Part shown: positions 1-12,136 of the stretch, in pieces
Numbering within the stretch: the stretch's first letter is position 1
How the letters are laid out: each line of letters starts with the position of its first letter
Assembly (NCBI RefSeq): GCF_001640805.2
Contig: NC_066842.1
Span: 26,353,074 to 26,417,073, forward strand
DNA length: 64,000 nt
Reading direction: 5' to 3'
Origin: Lates calcarifer
Lineage: Eukaryota; Chordata; Actinopteri; Centropomidae
Translations under genes and position numbers: made by a program
Notes under the pieces: model-generated
Seen by the model: the letters and a program-made list of their open reading frames with translations, nothing else
Told to the model about the DNA's origin: nothing
Database searches by the model: none

Positions 1-618
1 TGATTTTCTTATACACTTTGTATGGACACGTGCTCTGAAATGGTGTTAGGATTGAAGCAGCACATGTCCGCTATCTAGTGATGGAAAGTGGTAACAAAAT
101 TTGGCACTCTATCTGGAGCTATGGTCTGTTGCTTTCAGTTTTGTTGCTTGTTGCAATTTTGTAACTGGCACTTAAAGGGTTAAGAGGCAGAGACCTCAAG
201 CAGAACCAGAATCAGGGTGGGCGGCCATCTGCCTCAACCGGTTGGGTTGAGAAAGAGAGAAAGAGTGGGGAAAGAGGAGAGGGGGGAAGGTAGAGAATAG
301 CGACAGAAAAACATGGCATAACAGAGATTCCATGTAAAAAATGTAAAGTGATACCAATAATATAGTATTAATAATAGTAGTGATAATTAAAGTAGTAATT
401 GCAAAAGTAGCAATAATATTAGAAGCAGTACTAGTAATATCTAATCATAACAGCAGGTGTTTAGTGGGGTTGTAGGAGTGGCAGGAGGCTTGCCATCCCA
501 GATCTCCAGAGGCAGAAATACCTGCAGAAAGTGACAGAGGAGAGAGAGACAGAAGAGCACAATGCTATGGGAAAGGGAAGAGTTAGTAACATGTAATATG
601 GGATATGAATCCATACTA

Positions 619-641
619 AGAGAGAGAGAGAGAGAGAGAGA
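619..641. repeat. (AG)n microsatellite
   Basis: An uninterrupted AG dinucleotide run of about 23 bases inside the 3' untranslated part of the L2-like LINE. Confidence 0.9.
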
Positions 642-747
642 AGCTCAGTGCATCATGGGAAATTTCCCCGCAGTCTATGCCCATAGCAGCATAACTAAGG
701 GATGGATCAAGCCTGAGCCAACCCTAACTATAAGCTTTATCAAAAAG

Positions 748-1342
748 TTCAGTTCAGTTCCTCCCGCTTATTCCAGAATCGAGTCGCAGTGGCAACAGGC
801 TAAGCAGGGCATTCCAGACATCCCTCTCCCCCCGCAACGTTTTCCAGCTCTTCCTGGGGGATTCCAAGGCGTTCCCAGGCCAGAATAGATATATCGTCTC
901 TCTAACGCGTTCTGGGTCTACTCGGGGGTATCCTTCTAGTTGAGTGTGCCCGGAAGATCTCCAAAGGGAGTCTCCCAGGAGCCTGCCCCCGTGGCAAAGC
1001 ACCCGACCCCGATCCCTATCCCTGCAGGTGGTGGGTCCATGGGGTGGCGGCTCCATATAATCTGTTCAGGCTGAGCCTGGCCAGGCCCCATGAGCGAAAG
1101 TCCAGCCACCAGATGCTTGCCAACGAGCTCCCCTCCCAGATCTGGCTCCAGGAAGGTGGCCAACTCTCGAACATTCTGATTCATCAGGGTGATTATTTTG
1201 AACCGCTCTTAGTCTGGCCCCTCCCCCAGGGCCAGTTTGCCTTGGGCGACCCTACCAGGGGCTATTGTCATGGACAACATAGCTCCCAGGTTCACGGGGG
1301 CACTGAAACCCCCCCACCACAACAAGGTAGCAATTCACGGGG
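748..1342 (-). mobile_element. Rex3 (RTE-clade) LINE fragment, 5'-truncated
   Basis: The minus strand encodes the C-terminal tail typical of fish Rex3 elements (GDSLWRSSGHTQLEGYP, LFWPGNALESPRKSWKTL). It is inserted inside the L2-like LINE. Both edges carry the same 14-bp target-site duplication, GCTTTATCAAAAAG, at 734-747 and 1343-1356. A short tandem TTCAG tail lies at the left edge, as expected for the 3' end of a minus-strand RTE element. The family assignment rests on recognised protein text. Confidence 0.8.
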
Positions 1343-3696
1343 GCTTTATCAAAAAGGAAAGTTTTAAGCCTACTCTTAAAAGTGCAGAGGGTGACTGCCT
1401 TCCACAGTAGAGGAGCCTGATAGCTGAAAGCTCTGCCTCCCATTCTACTCCTGGAAACTCTGGGAACCACCAGTAAACCAGCATTCTGGAAGCGCAATGT
1501 CCTAGTGGGATTGTAAGGAACTATGAGATCTTTAAGGTATGATGGTGCCTGAGCATTAAGGGAGGTGAGGAGGATGATTTAAAATTCTATTCTAGATTTG
1601 ACCGGGAGCCAAGGTAGAGAAGCTAACGGGAGAAATATGGTCTCTTTTTCTAGTTCCTGTGAGTACTCGTGCTGCAGCACACAGAGGCTTGTTGGGGCAG
1701 CCTGATAATAATAATTATTATTATTTAATAATCATAACAGTCCAGCCTGGAAGTAACAAATGCATGGACTAGTTTTTCTGCATCCCTTTGAGACACAAAA
1801 TGATTTTAGGTGATAGAAGGCAGTCCTAGAAGTTTCTTTTATATTTGAGCTAAGGGACATATCCTGGTCAAAGATAAATCCAAGATTCTTTACAGTGGAG
1901 CTGGAGGCCAGGGCAGTACCACCTAATTAACTACGTCATTAGAAAACTGAAATTAGGAGATCATTTGTAACTTTTACAAGTGCTGTCTCTGTGCTATGAC
2001 ACAATCTAAATCCTGACTTTAAATCCTCCTAGAAAGTCACACAGCTGTTTTGCAACTGCTTTCTCCAGGATCTTAGAAAGAAAGGGGAGGTTAGATATAG
2101 GTCTATAGTTGGCTAATATGTCTGGATCGAGAGTAGGCTTTTTCAGAAGAGGCTTGATTTCAGCTGCTTTATACGACTGTATATGTATAGCCTGTTAATA
2201 AGGACAGATTTGACATATTCAATACAGAATTGCAAATTAAGCGCAGAGCTTCCTTAACCAACCAGTTGGGATGGGGTCTGAGAAGCAGTCTGAAGATTTA
2301 GATAGAGGTTAATTGGTGGAGGTCAATGGGAGAAAAACAGTCTAGGTCAGGTTTCACAGCTGTACCTAGAATCCTGTGTTTTGAGATAAATCAGTGCTGG
2401 TTGAAGGCAGGATGTGATGAATTTAGTGTCTAATAGTAAAAGTTTTATCATTAAAAAAGTTAATAAAATCATCACTGCTGAGGGTTATAGGAATATATGG
2501 ATTTATAGAGCTGTGACTCTCTGTCAGCCTGGCTACTGTGCTGAAAATAAACCTGGGGTAGTTTTTATTTTCCTCTATTAATGATGAGTAATAGGCAGCT
2601 CTTTTAGCCTCACGTTTTGAGGCTATGTGGGATTCCTCCAGTTTGATGGTACGCCATATTCTTTCAAGCCTGCGTGATATTTGTTTTATTGTACGGGTTC
2701 GAGAGTTAAACCATGGAGCTAGCATCTTTTGCTTTATTGCTGACAATAGAGTCTAAAGTTGTATGTAGCCTGCAATGTTGTCTACAAGATGATAAAGATG
2801 GGAGGGAGTATCTTCTGTTAAATTGAGATGTGCTATTGGATTTAGGGCAGAGGGAATCATTTCCTTGAATTCGACTACTGCACTGTCAGAAAGATTTCTA
2901 GTTAGGACATTTTTGCCTGTTGATACATAATCCAGAAATATGAAAAAAAGTGATTAAAAAGTGATCTGATAAAAGAGTATTCTGTGAGAAGACTGTTACA
3001 TGTTCAATATTAATACCATAAGCCAAAACAAGGTTTGGTGGGGGTTGGGGGGTGTTGACTGTTCTAAAGGAGGCACAGAGAAGCGTGTAGGACTATAACT
3101 CTGTCTCCTGGCCTGAAGACATGTGGCTATACATGTCATCACTGGTTAGATTGGGTAGGGGACCAGAGAAAACTACGGTGTTCTACATTGTTTTTACACA
3201 CAGATTCCACATTATGCACATTAATAGCAGCACTATACATTTTATTAGTGATGTTTGCACAGAACATTTTACATGGTGCATTTGTGTATTTGGTAGCAAA
3301 TATTTGTTGACTCTATGATATACTGTATTTATTGAACATGTTAAGATGTGGTAGTGCTGCTGGTGGGTGCAGTAGTACTTGGCTCCACCTGGAAGAGAGG
3401 GGAGTTCTACAGACGTAATTAAATTGTTGTGGAAGCATTCACCAGTCTTTTGTTCACTGCAATCCACTAAAGGGTCATCTTAACAGTGCGTCTAGAGATT
3501 CTGTTTCAGAATTGCTCGTTCCTGTGACCTGCAACACCTGCTGAACCTGAGAAAACATAAAACAACCAATGTTAATAAACTTTTACTCAAGCAATTGTAC
3601 GCAAGATGGAGTGATCAGTTGCTATTTGATCACAACTAATAATGGAGCAGCATGACATAGCTATGGTCACAAAGCAATCAATCACACCCTCTCATT

Positions 3697-5345
3697 AGGG
3701 CCCAAGCACTAGCGTGTGAAGGCCCTATTGTAACAGTAGGAATTACTGTGATTCCAGTAACACTAAAATTGCATTTTTGAGGGCCTAAACATGCTCAAAA
3801 ACTCATGAAACTTTGCACACACATCAGACCTGGTGAAAATTGACATCTGATAGGGGTCTCGTTCATTGGTGCAATAAACAGCTCCATAGCGCCCCCTTGG
3901 ACAAAACCCCCTTGCCATTGGGCTTAGTTTGTCCGAGGTGAACAAAATTCGCACCAAAAAGTCTCTTGGCATCATAGGCTCAAACCTACAGGAGGTCGGC
4001 CATTTCAATTTTAATTTGAAAATTTTGGCCATTTTTTGGCATTTGGGGACATTGTATTTGATCAAACTCCTAAAGTTTTTATCATATCATTTTGACCTCA
4101 AACTTGGTCAGGATACTCTCAAGGCCTTTGAGATTAAAAATTATTAAAAGATTTTGTTTGTGTTGAAGGGCATGGCCGTGGTGGCACCTCAAATTTCAAT
4201 GCCTTGCCATGAAACAGAAAGTTGGGTTTAAGTTGCTGTAACTCTGCCATACTTTGTTCAATCTGCCCTAAATTTCACAGTGTTGATAAGGGTTCCAACA
4301 TGAACACACCCATGTCAGTATTCATAAAAAGTTATAGTGCCACCTATTGGCAACAGAAAATGACATGTTTTAGACTTTGACATCCTGTTACTAGCAGGTT
4401 GATGTGATCCACTTCAGATTTGATCATGATGCATTATCGTGAAAATTTTGACGTTGCGTCGAACGGTGTGTCTGTGGCGGCATGGCGAATTTCGATGTTT
4501 CACCATTAACCAGGAAGTGGCTGTAACTCATGCAAAAATGGTCTGATCTGCCCCAAACTTGACGTGTTTGATAAGAGCCCTGCCCTGAACACATCTACAT
4601 GGGTCTTGCTTATGGGAGTGGCAAAATGGCTCCATAGCGCCCCCTTGGACATATTCAAAAACCCCTTGCCATTGGGCTTAGTTTGTCTGAGGTGAACGAA
4701 ATTTGGAGGCATTATGTAACATGCCGAGACACACCAAAAAGTCTCTTGACATCATGGCCTTAAACGTACAGGAAGTTGGCCATTTTGATTTTATTGCACA
4801 AATTTTGATGATTTATCGCCATTTGGGGACGTTGAATTTGATCAAACTCCTACAGATTTTATCATATTGACCTCAAACTTGGTCAGGATACTCTCAAGGC
4901 CTTTGTGATTTAAAGTTATTAAAAGATTTTGTCGATGTCAAAGGTTGTGGCCGTGGCAGCACCTCAAATTTCGATGACTTGCCATGAAACAGGAAATTGC
5001 ATTTAAGTTGCTGTAACTCAGCCATGCTTTGTTCAATCACCCCCAAATTTCAGTGTTGATAGGGGTCTCAACATGAACACACCCACATGTCAATATTCAC
5101 AAAAAGTTATAGCGCCACCTACTGGACACAGGAAATGACATGTTTTAGACTTTGAAGTCCTGTTACTAGCAGGTTGACATGATCCACTTTGGACTTGGGT
5201 CAGGAAAACCTTAAGGACTTCATGTTGTCTTATTGTGAAAATTTTGATGTTAAAGGGCATGTCTGTGGCTCCGTGGCGAATTTCAATGCTTTGCCATTAA
5301 ACAGGAAGTTGTTGTAACTCCCACATGCACTGTCCAATCTGCCCC
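3697..5345. repeat. Fish interspersed repeat with ~750-bp tandem internal units
   Basis: Begins with the block GGGCCCAAGCACTAGCGTG and contains about two copies of one unit. Landmarks such as CTCCATAGCGCCCCCTTGG recur at about 3882 and 4630, a spacing of about 748 bases. Other shared phrases (TTGGTCAGGATACTCTCAAG, ACATGAACACACCCA, ACAGGAAATGACATG) recur at the same spacing. A related copy lies at 51720-52960. The short open frames in it (3763-4065 and 4506-4712, minus) look like chance frames. I recognise it as a common fish repeat but cannot assign a class. Confidence 0.7.
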
Positions 5346-5463
5346 AAACTTCATGTTACAGTTTTATTTAAACTGTATGGCTAATCAGACTCCTGTCACT
5401 GAGAGTGTAATTCAGAACCTCTAGTTTTAAATGACAAACCTGCAAAAATGTAGTCAACCACCT

Positions 5464-5469
5464 TTTATT
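5464..5469 (-). terminator. Candidate polyadenylation signal of dnaaf4
   Basis: AATAAA on the minus strand, about 345 bases past the dnaaf4 stop codon at 5812. It falls just before the repeat that starts at about 5345 (reading leftwards), so it would give a short 3' untranslated region free of the repeat. Position and motif only; no downstream GU-rich element was tested. Confidence 0.45.
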
Positions 5470-5633
5470 AAGACGTTTTCAAATGGACAGAAAATACATT
5501 GGCAAACGTTAGTACAAAAAACTACTGTGGCCAGACATCTTACAACACTGACCACTTTTCTTCCTTTACCTGTGTATAAATGTTCATACTCAAAGTAGAA
5601 TGACTGATCTTAGGAGGTACAACATTTGACCAT

Positions 5634-5652
5634 GGGGGGGGGGGGGGGGGGG
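5634..5652 (+). repeat. Poly-G tract
   Basis: Nineteen consecutive G on the plus strand, inside the presumed 3' untranslated region of dnaaf4, where the transcript would carry poly-C. Such runs are length-unstable and prone to sequencing error. Confidence 0.9.
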
Positions 5653-5811
5653 CACTCTGCTTTATATCTTAATCTGCAGTTACACACAGACACCTTCTCA
5701 TTTCTGTTTCATGTCTGTAGCTAATGCAGCTTTTCCATATTAAAGTAAGTCAGCAGGTTTGGAGCCAGTCTTTCACTGCAGCAGGGATCATAACAAGCTA
5801 TGTTTTCTGTC

Positions 5812-8800
5812 TCAGTGTGTCTTAGCTGCAGAGCCTTGAATAATGTCTTGTATTCTCTGTGTGTCTGTCTGCAACGCTTCATTGTGAGGGTCGATCTTCA
5901 GAGCAGCCTGGTAGTCCTGTAACCCTGAGAAACAGACTCAAAGAGATCAGCTGACAGCACACAGCAGGTAGGAGTACGTGAGAGTATACAATATATACAA
6001 TCCAAATATAAAATACCAACTTGTATGACAGTATACTGAATCAGAAAGACAAAGTGTTGCTGTTCAGACCTTCAGCATATAACTGTAGCCGACAGAAAGC
6101 GGATCCTCTGCGGACACTGGCTCTGGCTCTGGCAGCTGCATTAGCAGCAACTGGTGGAATCAACAGATCCAGAGCCTGCAGAAAAAACAGGGAAATATTT
6201 ACTGCCTCTGTACATAAAACCTACAGAAGAGCTTCCCACAGCTTCACTATCAGCCTGACTCACTAACTGAAGTACACATAGACTCCTGCCAAATGTGGTG
6301 ATACAGTGGGACAGTGGAGAAACATGTTACTGTGTACATGTTTGAGTATTCTGACACCAGGAGTAACCAGGAGTAACTACAGTCTGAAATGGTCTCTGCT
6401 ATAACTGAAGGCCTTCACTGGTGTCCTACCTGAATTAACCCACCTCTTAAAACCATCATTATAATGTCACAGTTATAGAAACCATCAACAATATACAGAA
6501 ACACAGTATAACAGAACTTTGCATCACAGACAAGCATGTCATGTAATCAGAATAAACGGCATAAGTAATGCTATAAAATCCCAATTAACACAATTCTTTA
6601 GGCCTCCAAACACTGTAGCCACAGCTGTGCCACACACATCATCTCCAGCAGAAGCATCAATGTTAACTAATAATAAAATGACAAAGACGTAAACAATAAA
6701 ATATAGGTAAAATGCATTTTATTCACTGAAACTGCTGATTATTTGTAGACAAATCAAAATACAGATTCTGCCGAGCAGACATTCTCAGCCCTAAAGCGAA
6801 TTAAAACTGCAGACTCGACTTTCAGCATTAGCCTCCATAGCAATAGGCAGATTTCTGTTAACTTGGCAACACAATGCTGAAATCTGATTGGATAAAAGCT
6901 CTAACATAAACAGACTGTATTGGAAGCAGCGCAACCAAGAGGAAAGCTATGAGATGAGTAAGAGAATAGACTATTAGGAACAACTTAATATATATATAGT
7001 ATTAATGGGAAAAACATATATATAAATGTAATTCTGTGATTGCTCCAGTGTTTAGGCCAGCAGAGAAGGCCTTGCTGGCCCTGACAGCCCACCACTGCCT
7101 ATAGGTACCTATACGTACTACACCTATACTGATCATGATGTTAACTGTGATAGATTAACTACCAAAAAATATATATAAAGCCAGTAAACTTAACTCCACC
7201 TAAACCAGCTTCACGATAAAAATGTTCCTTTCACATTTAATGAACTTTAACATCAAACTGCCTGACTGACAGTGAAAATCATGGTGGGTGCAGCAGGTAC
7301 ACAGATGAACCTGTGTCAGTGTGTCAGACAGAGTTTGTTCATGGGATAACCACTGATTTCATCCTTTAACATGTTTAGATACTCCTCTATTTGTAAGGTC
7401 TGCATGGCTGTTTGCAATATACTTCTTCACTTCTACACAATGTCCAGGTTTTATGACACCAACACACACAGTGGCACTTTAATTCAGTGTAACATGGAGA
7501 AGAGAGGACAACGATTAGATTGTACACTGACCTGAGAGGAATCCTCAATAGCCTTGTGAAGGTTTCCTAACTTCAGATGACATGCAGCCCTGTTTGAATA
7601 CAGAGCTGGGATCCTCTTGTTTTGCCTGATGGCCAAGTTATAGGCGTTCACTGCACTCAGGTAATCTCCAGTCATAAAACATTTACTGAAAGAGTCACTT
7701 CAGTCATTTTATGGCTTTAAAAAAACAAAGTGTTGTTAAATAGCTGAGAACAGACTTGACTTACTCTCCTTTGTTCTTTAACCACTCGGGGTTTCTGTCC
7801 TCCTCCTTCAGGTCCCCCAGCTCTTCAACATCTGCATTTACTGCACGTCTGGCTTCAGCTTGTTTTCTCAGCCACTGGTTGGTTCAAATATTAAAGGTGC
7901 AAATATACTGTGAATTATACTCAAAGCATGAGATGCATTCAAGCTTCAGATAAAAGATAACACAGGACTGTTTTCTAAGTGTCTGTCATTGAAAAAGAGT
8001 GATGTGTGGGTTACCAGCACGTCCCAGCTGTAAATACCACACAGACCACATTCAGACAGAACATTGTCAAAGTTAAGGCCCAGGAGGTGCTGCACAGATC
8101 TGATTTCAGAGCTGAATGTAATATCTTCCTGCCATACTTCCTGCAGAAGATCTCACCACATTTTTCTCACTGTTGCGCAACAACAAGGATGACTGCGTCT
8201 CACCTCCTCCTCCTCTGCTGCTCTGGATTCCCTGAGGGCTGTTGGGAAAACTCGTGGAGTGAATGTGACTTGAATGTTTCTACTGGTTCTTGGAGCAGGC
8301 AAGTCTGCTGGTTGTTTCCTGTCACTTTGACCTAAACACAAGAACATGTTCATGAACACACCGTGACCACCTACAGCAGGAGCTCATCTAATCACACTGT
8401 GAACTACAAACCCAGTCTGACAGTTGTTCACCTGAATGTCCCTGTGGCTGTTTCTCTGCTCTCAGTTTGTTTTGATCGTCCCTGTGGAGTTTTCCTTGAG
8501 ATTTTTCCTCTGCTCTTTGTTTCTGTCTCAGCTGCCATGTTTCCATCTCTGTCGTGGTCCTCTGTCGCTCAGTGTCCTTAATCCTCTGGATGCTGTGTCT
8601 TTCCTCCTGTTCAAGCTGACATCAGGTAAAACACATATCAGAGACAGTTGGTGGTGGTGTGATCTGTGGCCTGTGGAGTCTGTGGAGTATTTTACCTTCA
8701 TCATTGTCTCCAGTGCATATTTTCTCTCAGCTCGCTGTTTCTCTGCCTTGGATCTGGACTCTGAACAAAGTTTCTCCTGGTATTTTAACAGAGCTCTTTC

Positions 8801-10192
8801 TCTGACCTGCATCTTTTTTATTTTATCATCTGAAACACAGTGATTCATGACAGTAGGTTAGTTGTATATGAAGCTTTAAATGTTCACCTCACAACAGAGC
8901 AGTTGGATGTTTTGGCTTCATGTCTTCTTCACATTAAAGGAAGTTCTCATTAAATCCTAAGACCACTGTGACCTCTGATCTCAGTAATATTAATAATAGT
9001 GATGTTTTTACTTGTGAATAATAAAACCTGTTTTCCCTAAACATGTTGTTTCCATTGATATCAATAATAAGCAACAATTAATCTCCTGTTACCAAGACTG
9101 AATTAGAGCAAAATCAGACTTTCTGAAGGATGTAAAATATTATCGAGAAGCTCTCAGGAAATCCAGAGATATATCTGTATATATTTGATGAATGAATACG
9201 TTTATTAATGTCCAGTCAATTAGTTCATTAATCCATTAGCCAGGATGAGCATGAGGACGCTGCTTCCTCCTGAGTGCATGATAATACTGTAGTAGTTAAG
9301 TCTGTTGTTCACAGCACACTTTTGTTTGGTCAGAGTCCACCTAGCAGACCACCTGACCCCCCCTCACAGAGCACCACAGGAAGCCTCAATACATTCAGTG
9401 GCAGCTGATAAAAATGAACAGATCTTCTTTTCTAAAACAGAACACAACATTTTAATAAGCAGAAAATACCAGAGCTGCTCTAAGGAGTGTCTTTGTGTCT
9501 TTATTAATTTTGCTGATTATTGTGACTGCACAGGATTAATTTCAACTATAACAATGTTTTCATTTGCTGTCAGAGGCTGTTTGAACAGTGACTGTTGTAA
9601 TGATCTCTTTTTTAATGCATTTATTTCTGTTACTGATATTATCGTGTTTAATGATGGATGTGTGATGTCAGAGTCTCTACTGACCTCAGACCTGCTCTTA
9701 TTGGCCGAGCCATCAGAAAATAAATCACTACTGGAGAAGAAGGCAGATGGTTCTCACCTGTATCTCTCATCAGGTGTCTCCACATGTTGTTGGTTGTCTT
9801 TGACAGACTGATGACCGCCTCTCCCTCTCTAATCTTAGCTGAGCTCCTGTCATCATTCACAGGTTCAAAGAGGAAAGCTTCGAACAGGTACGGTGGGAAA
9901 TGCACCTGAGAAGACATTTCTCTGTGCTTAATTACACAGCTGGAAAATCTGTAGTGTTGCTGAGGCCTGAAGACCTGAGCTGTGTGCCTCAGTCAGACAT
10001 GTTATTGACTGTTAGCTGACATGGTACTGACTGTTAGCTGACATCTTACTGACCATTAGCTGACTGTACCTTTAGGTATTCGTCTGTAGACACGACGTCC
10101 ACCTTCCCGGCAGCCGTCCCTTTTAAAGGCACGTGGATATAAACCGTGGTTTCAGTCTGAGTCCAGGAATAATCTGTCACAAGTAAAGGCAT
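5812..10192 (-). CDS. dnaaf4: Dynein axonemal assembly factor 4 (DYX1C1 orthologue), 9 exons, complete
   Basis: A cytoplasmic co-chaperone that helps pre-assemble axonemal dynein arms for motile cilia. Exons in transcript order: 10070-10192, 9758-9905, 8696-8829, 8432-8615, 8204-8331, 7765-7874, 7532-7685, 6070-6175, 5812-5924. All junctions are GT-AG and the phases join exactly, giving 1200 nt, or 399 residues plus stop (human protein 420). The N-terminal CS/p23-like domain (about 1-90) starts [20 protein letters not shown] and includes [13 protein letters not shown]. Next comes a charged, probably coiled-coil region (about 91-196), then the conserved [12 protein letters not shown] block (223-232). 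C-terminal TPR repeats (about 275-380) include [27 protein letters not shown] and [12 protein letters not shown]. The coiled-coil part is shorter than in mammals. Its introns hold no recognised transposon; intron 7 (6176-7531) and intron 5 (7875-8203) hold nothing I recognise. Confidence 0.95.
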
Positions 10193-10272
10193 CCTCCTGT
10201 CCGCACTCACACCGACCTTTACCTACTCACACACACCGATATAGTCCGGTTACTAACCGACTTCTGCGTCCT

Positions 10273-10286
10273 GTTGCTATGGTGAC
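10273..10286 (+). promoter_or_regulatory. RFX X-box upstream of dnaaf4
   Basis: GTTGCTATGGTGAC fits the X-box consensus RYYRYY-N(1-3)-RRNRAC at every position with a 2-base spacer. It lies 81-94 bases upstream of the dnaaf4 ATG. RFX factors with FOXJ1 are the known activators of motile-cilium genes, so position and target agree. Binding is inferred from the motif only. Confidence 0.7.
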
Positions 10287-12049
10287 CAGAGAGGCACCAT
10301 GCTGCCTTCACGTTTGTCGGAAAAATCTGAATTTACAGTTGTAACCACAACAAACGAACTTGTCTTCTGATTCACAGCTTCAGACCTGAGAGTTAAGTGG
10401 AAATTTAAGGGAAAGGATTCCCCAGCTTTGTCTTAGCTGTTCCACTTAAAGTTGTGAAATTAGTATTCAGCCCTTTTCAGAGGCAGAAGTAGGTTTACAC
10501 CATAGGGTTGGGGCACGTGCCCCAGAATAAATGAGCTGTGCCCCAGTAAAAATGCCACGATTAATTTTCAACAGCTATATTTATCATTGCACTAATTCAG
10601 GTAATTACTGCATACTGACAGGAAAAGAATAGATGTATTTCTACTCAAATGTGAGGGCTGGGCTGGATTTGCGGGGAGGTCCCCCAATAGAGCTTTATGT
10701 CAAGCAACGCCCCTGGTTTGGGATATGAACAGCAGACTTCTGTGTTAAAGTCCCATATGTTACATTACGACTCATTGACTTCTCTCTTTGCCATAACTAC
10801 ATCACCTGACTTTCACATTTCCTCCCATCAAAATTCCTATGGCTTTGGAACCAGCTTTGTTGGCAGAGAATACATCTGGTCATACTTATCATTATTTTTA
10901 CTTCTTTATTCACTTTACTACTGCTGTTGTGGAACTGGGTCCTCATAGTTTTATATTGTAGCATGCTGGGGAGAGGCTAGGAGAGCATAGTTTCCAGCAT
11001 ACTTTGCGGATTGGTCTTCTGGACAGTAAATCACCTTAAAAAGTTATGCCCTGGTTTAGTTGAGCATTTATGTTCCCTTTTCTTTATGTTATATTACATG
11101 GCTGTTATTCTCTTTTTAGTTTAAAATGTTGCACTCTGATGGAAATGTGGGTAAGTGATGACTATTGAGTGTCCATGCTGAATTATTAAAATTAAAGACT
11201 AATGTTGGCTACGCTTCGCTGACTCATTACCTTTAACCCAAGCTTGCCACCGTCTTTTCAACAACTAAGATAACTCCTAAATAAAAATTGTATTGAGGAT
11301 TTTGTCAGGTGAAAGTGATCATACTGTCACAGTCATATGTAAATTCCCATGCCAGCAGAAGATAAGACGTGTGAATGTGAGGATGAATCTTCACCTTGAA
11401 TGTGTTCAGTGAGTTCACATTTCCCAGAATGTTTCAGATAAGGTGTTAACTAGCTGAACATCACAACCAACTGTCTTTAAACTAGTCCTGAGAGCAGGTA
11501 GTTAGCATGTTACTACCTAACAGGAAGTGCTGGCCTCCCTGTTAGGTGTTCTTCTTCTCTGCTCCTGTGCAGCCAGACAATACAGAGCTGCTACTGTCAC
11601 CTGCTGGTGAAAACTAGTACTACCCTAATGCTGTTAAAGTCCAGTGCAGATGATTTTTTTCTCTCACATAATGACTAGTAAAAATAAATTCAAAGATCCA
11701 AACATCACACAGTGAAGACAATGAGCAGCCAACAGAGAACCCCATCACCTTAGCCTCTTATTCTCTTAGTCAGTCTCTTAGTCTCTGCAACCTCTTCCAT
11801 CCTGCTGAAGAAGAGTGAGGCCTCGCTAAAGCTGGACCGAAACTAAGCCCTGGGAACTGACCTCAAACAGAAGAACAGGTTAGTCTGTGCTCATTTTAGG
11901 TGGAGAGGGATGCTGAGAGTAGAGAGAGGAGTCCAACACCTGACAGACTCTTATCAACCCACAGTGACAAGTACAGAGACACAGACTCCTGCCCTGTCAC
12001 TGCAGAGTCTCTGAGAGGATACTGCTGAAACAACCAGGGAGATGACAGA

Positions 12050-12136
12050 GCAGTTTTCATGTAGAGCAGGTCTAGACTGTACTCCTTAATTTGTCACTTG
12101 TCCCAACAGTTCCCCCCATGAGCAGCACTTCGTGAC
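12050..12136 (-). repeat. Small L2-like LINE 3'-end fragment
   Basis: The stretch around TAGAGCAGGTCTAGACTGTA, then CCCAACAGTTCC and a GAGCA motif, parallels the L2-like 3' region at 25370-25460, at lower identity and with gaps. Confidence 0.5.

Larger units (their letters stand above)
175..3030 (-). mobile_element. L2-like LINE copy (degenerate), split by a Rex3 insertion
   Basis: A minus-strand non-LTR retrotransposon remnant. The clearest coding piece is 2423-2746 on the minus strand, which reads as the linker between endonuclease and reverse transcriptase in fish L2-type LINEs (basic start with APWFNSRTRT, then ARLTESHSSI and LSSDDFINFFNDK). 175-660 matches the 3' untranslated part that recurs at 13420-13835 and 25305-25900. 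The reading frame is broken by stops and indels, so it is dead. A Rex3 fragment at 748-1342 interrupts it. The L2 name is from recognised protein motifs, not a database search, and the outer edges are approximate. Confidence 0.75.

Noticed and set aside
3763..4147. Overlapping short open frames on both strands in the tandem-unit repeat
   Set aside because: Low-complexity frames repeated with the DNA unit; no sign of codon constraint between units.
8436..8843. 135-codon plus-strand open frame
   Set aside because: It is the antisense of dnaaf4 exons 3 and 4, whose purine-rich coiled-coil codons leave the opposite strand free of stops.
9305..9811. 168-codon plus-strand open frame
   Set aside because: It overlaps intron 2 and part of exon 2 of dnaaf4 on the opposite strand, shows no recognisable motif and has no splice or promoter context; a chance frame.
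10697..10948. 83-codon plus-strand open frame in the intergenic region
   Set aside because: No motif, no splice continuity and close to transposon-like sequence at 10490-10720.
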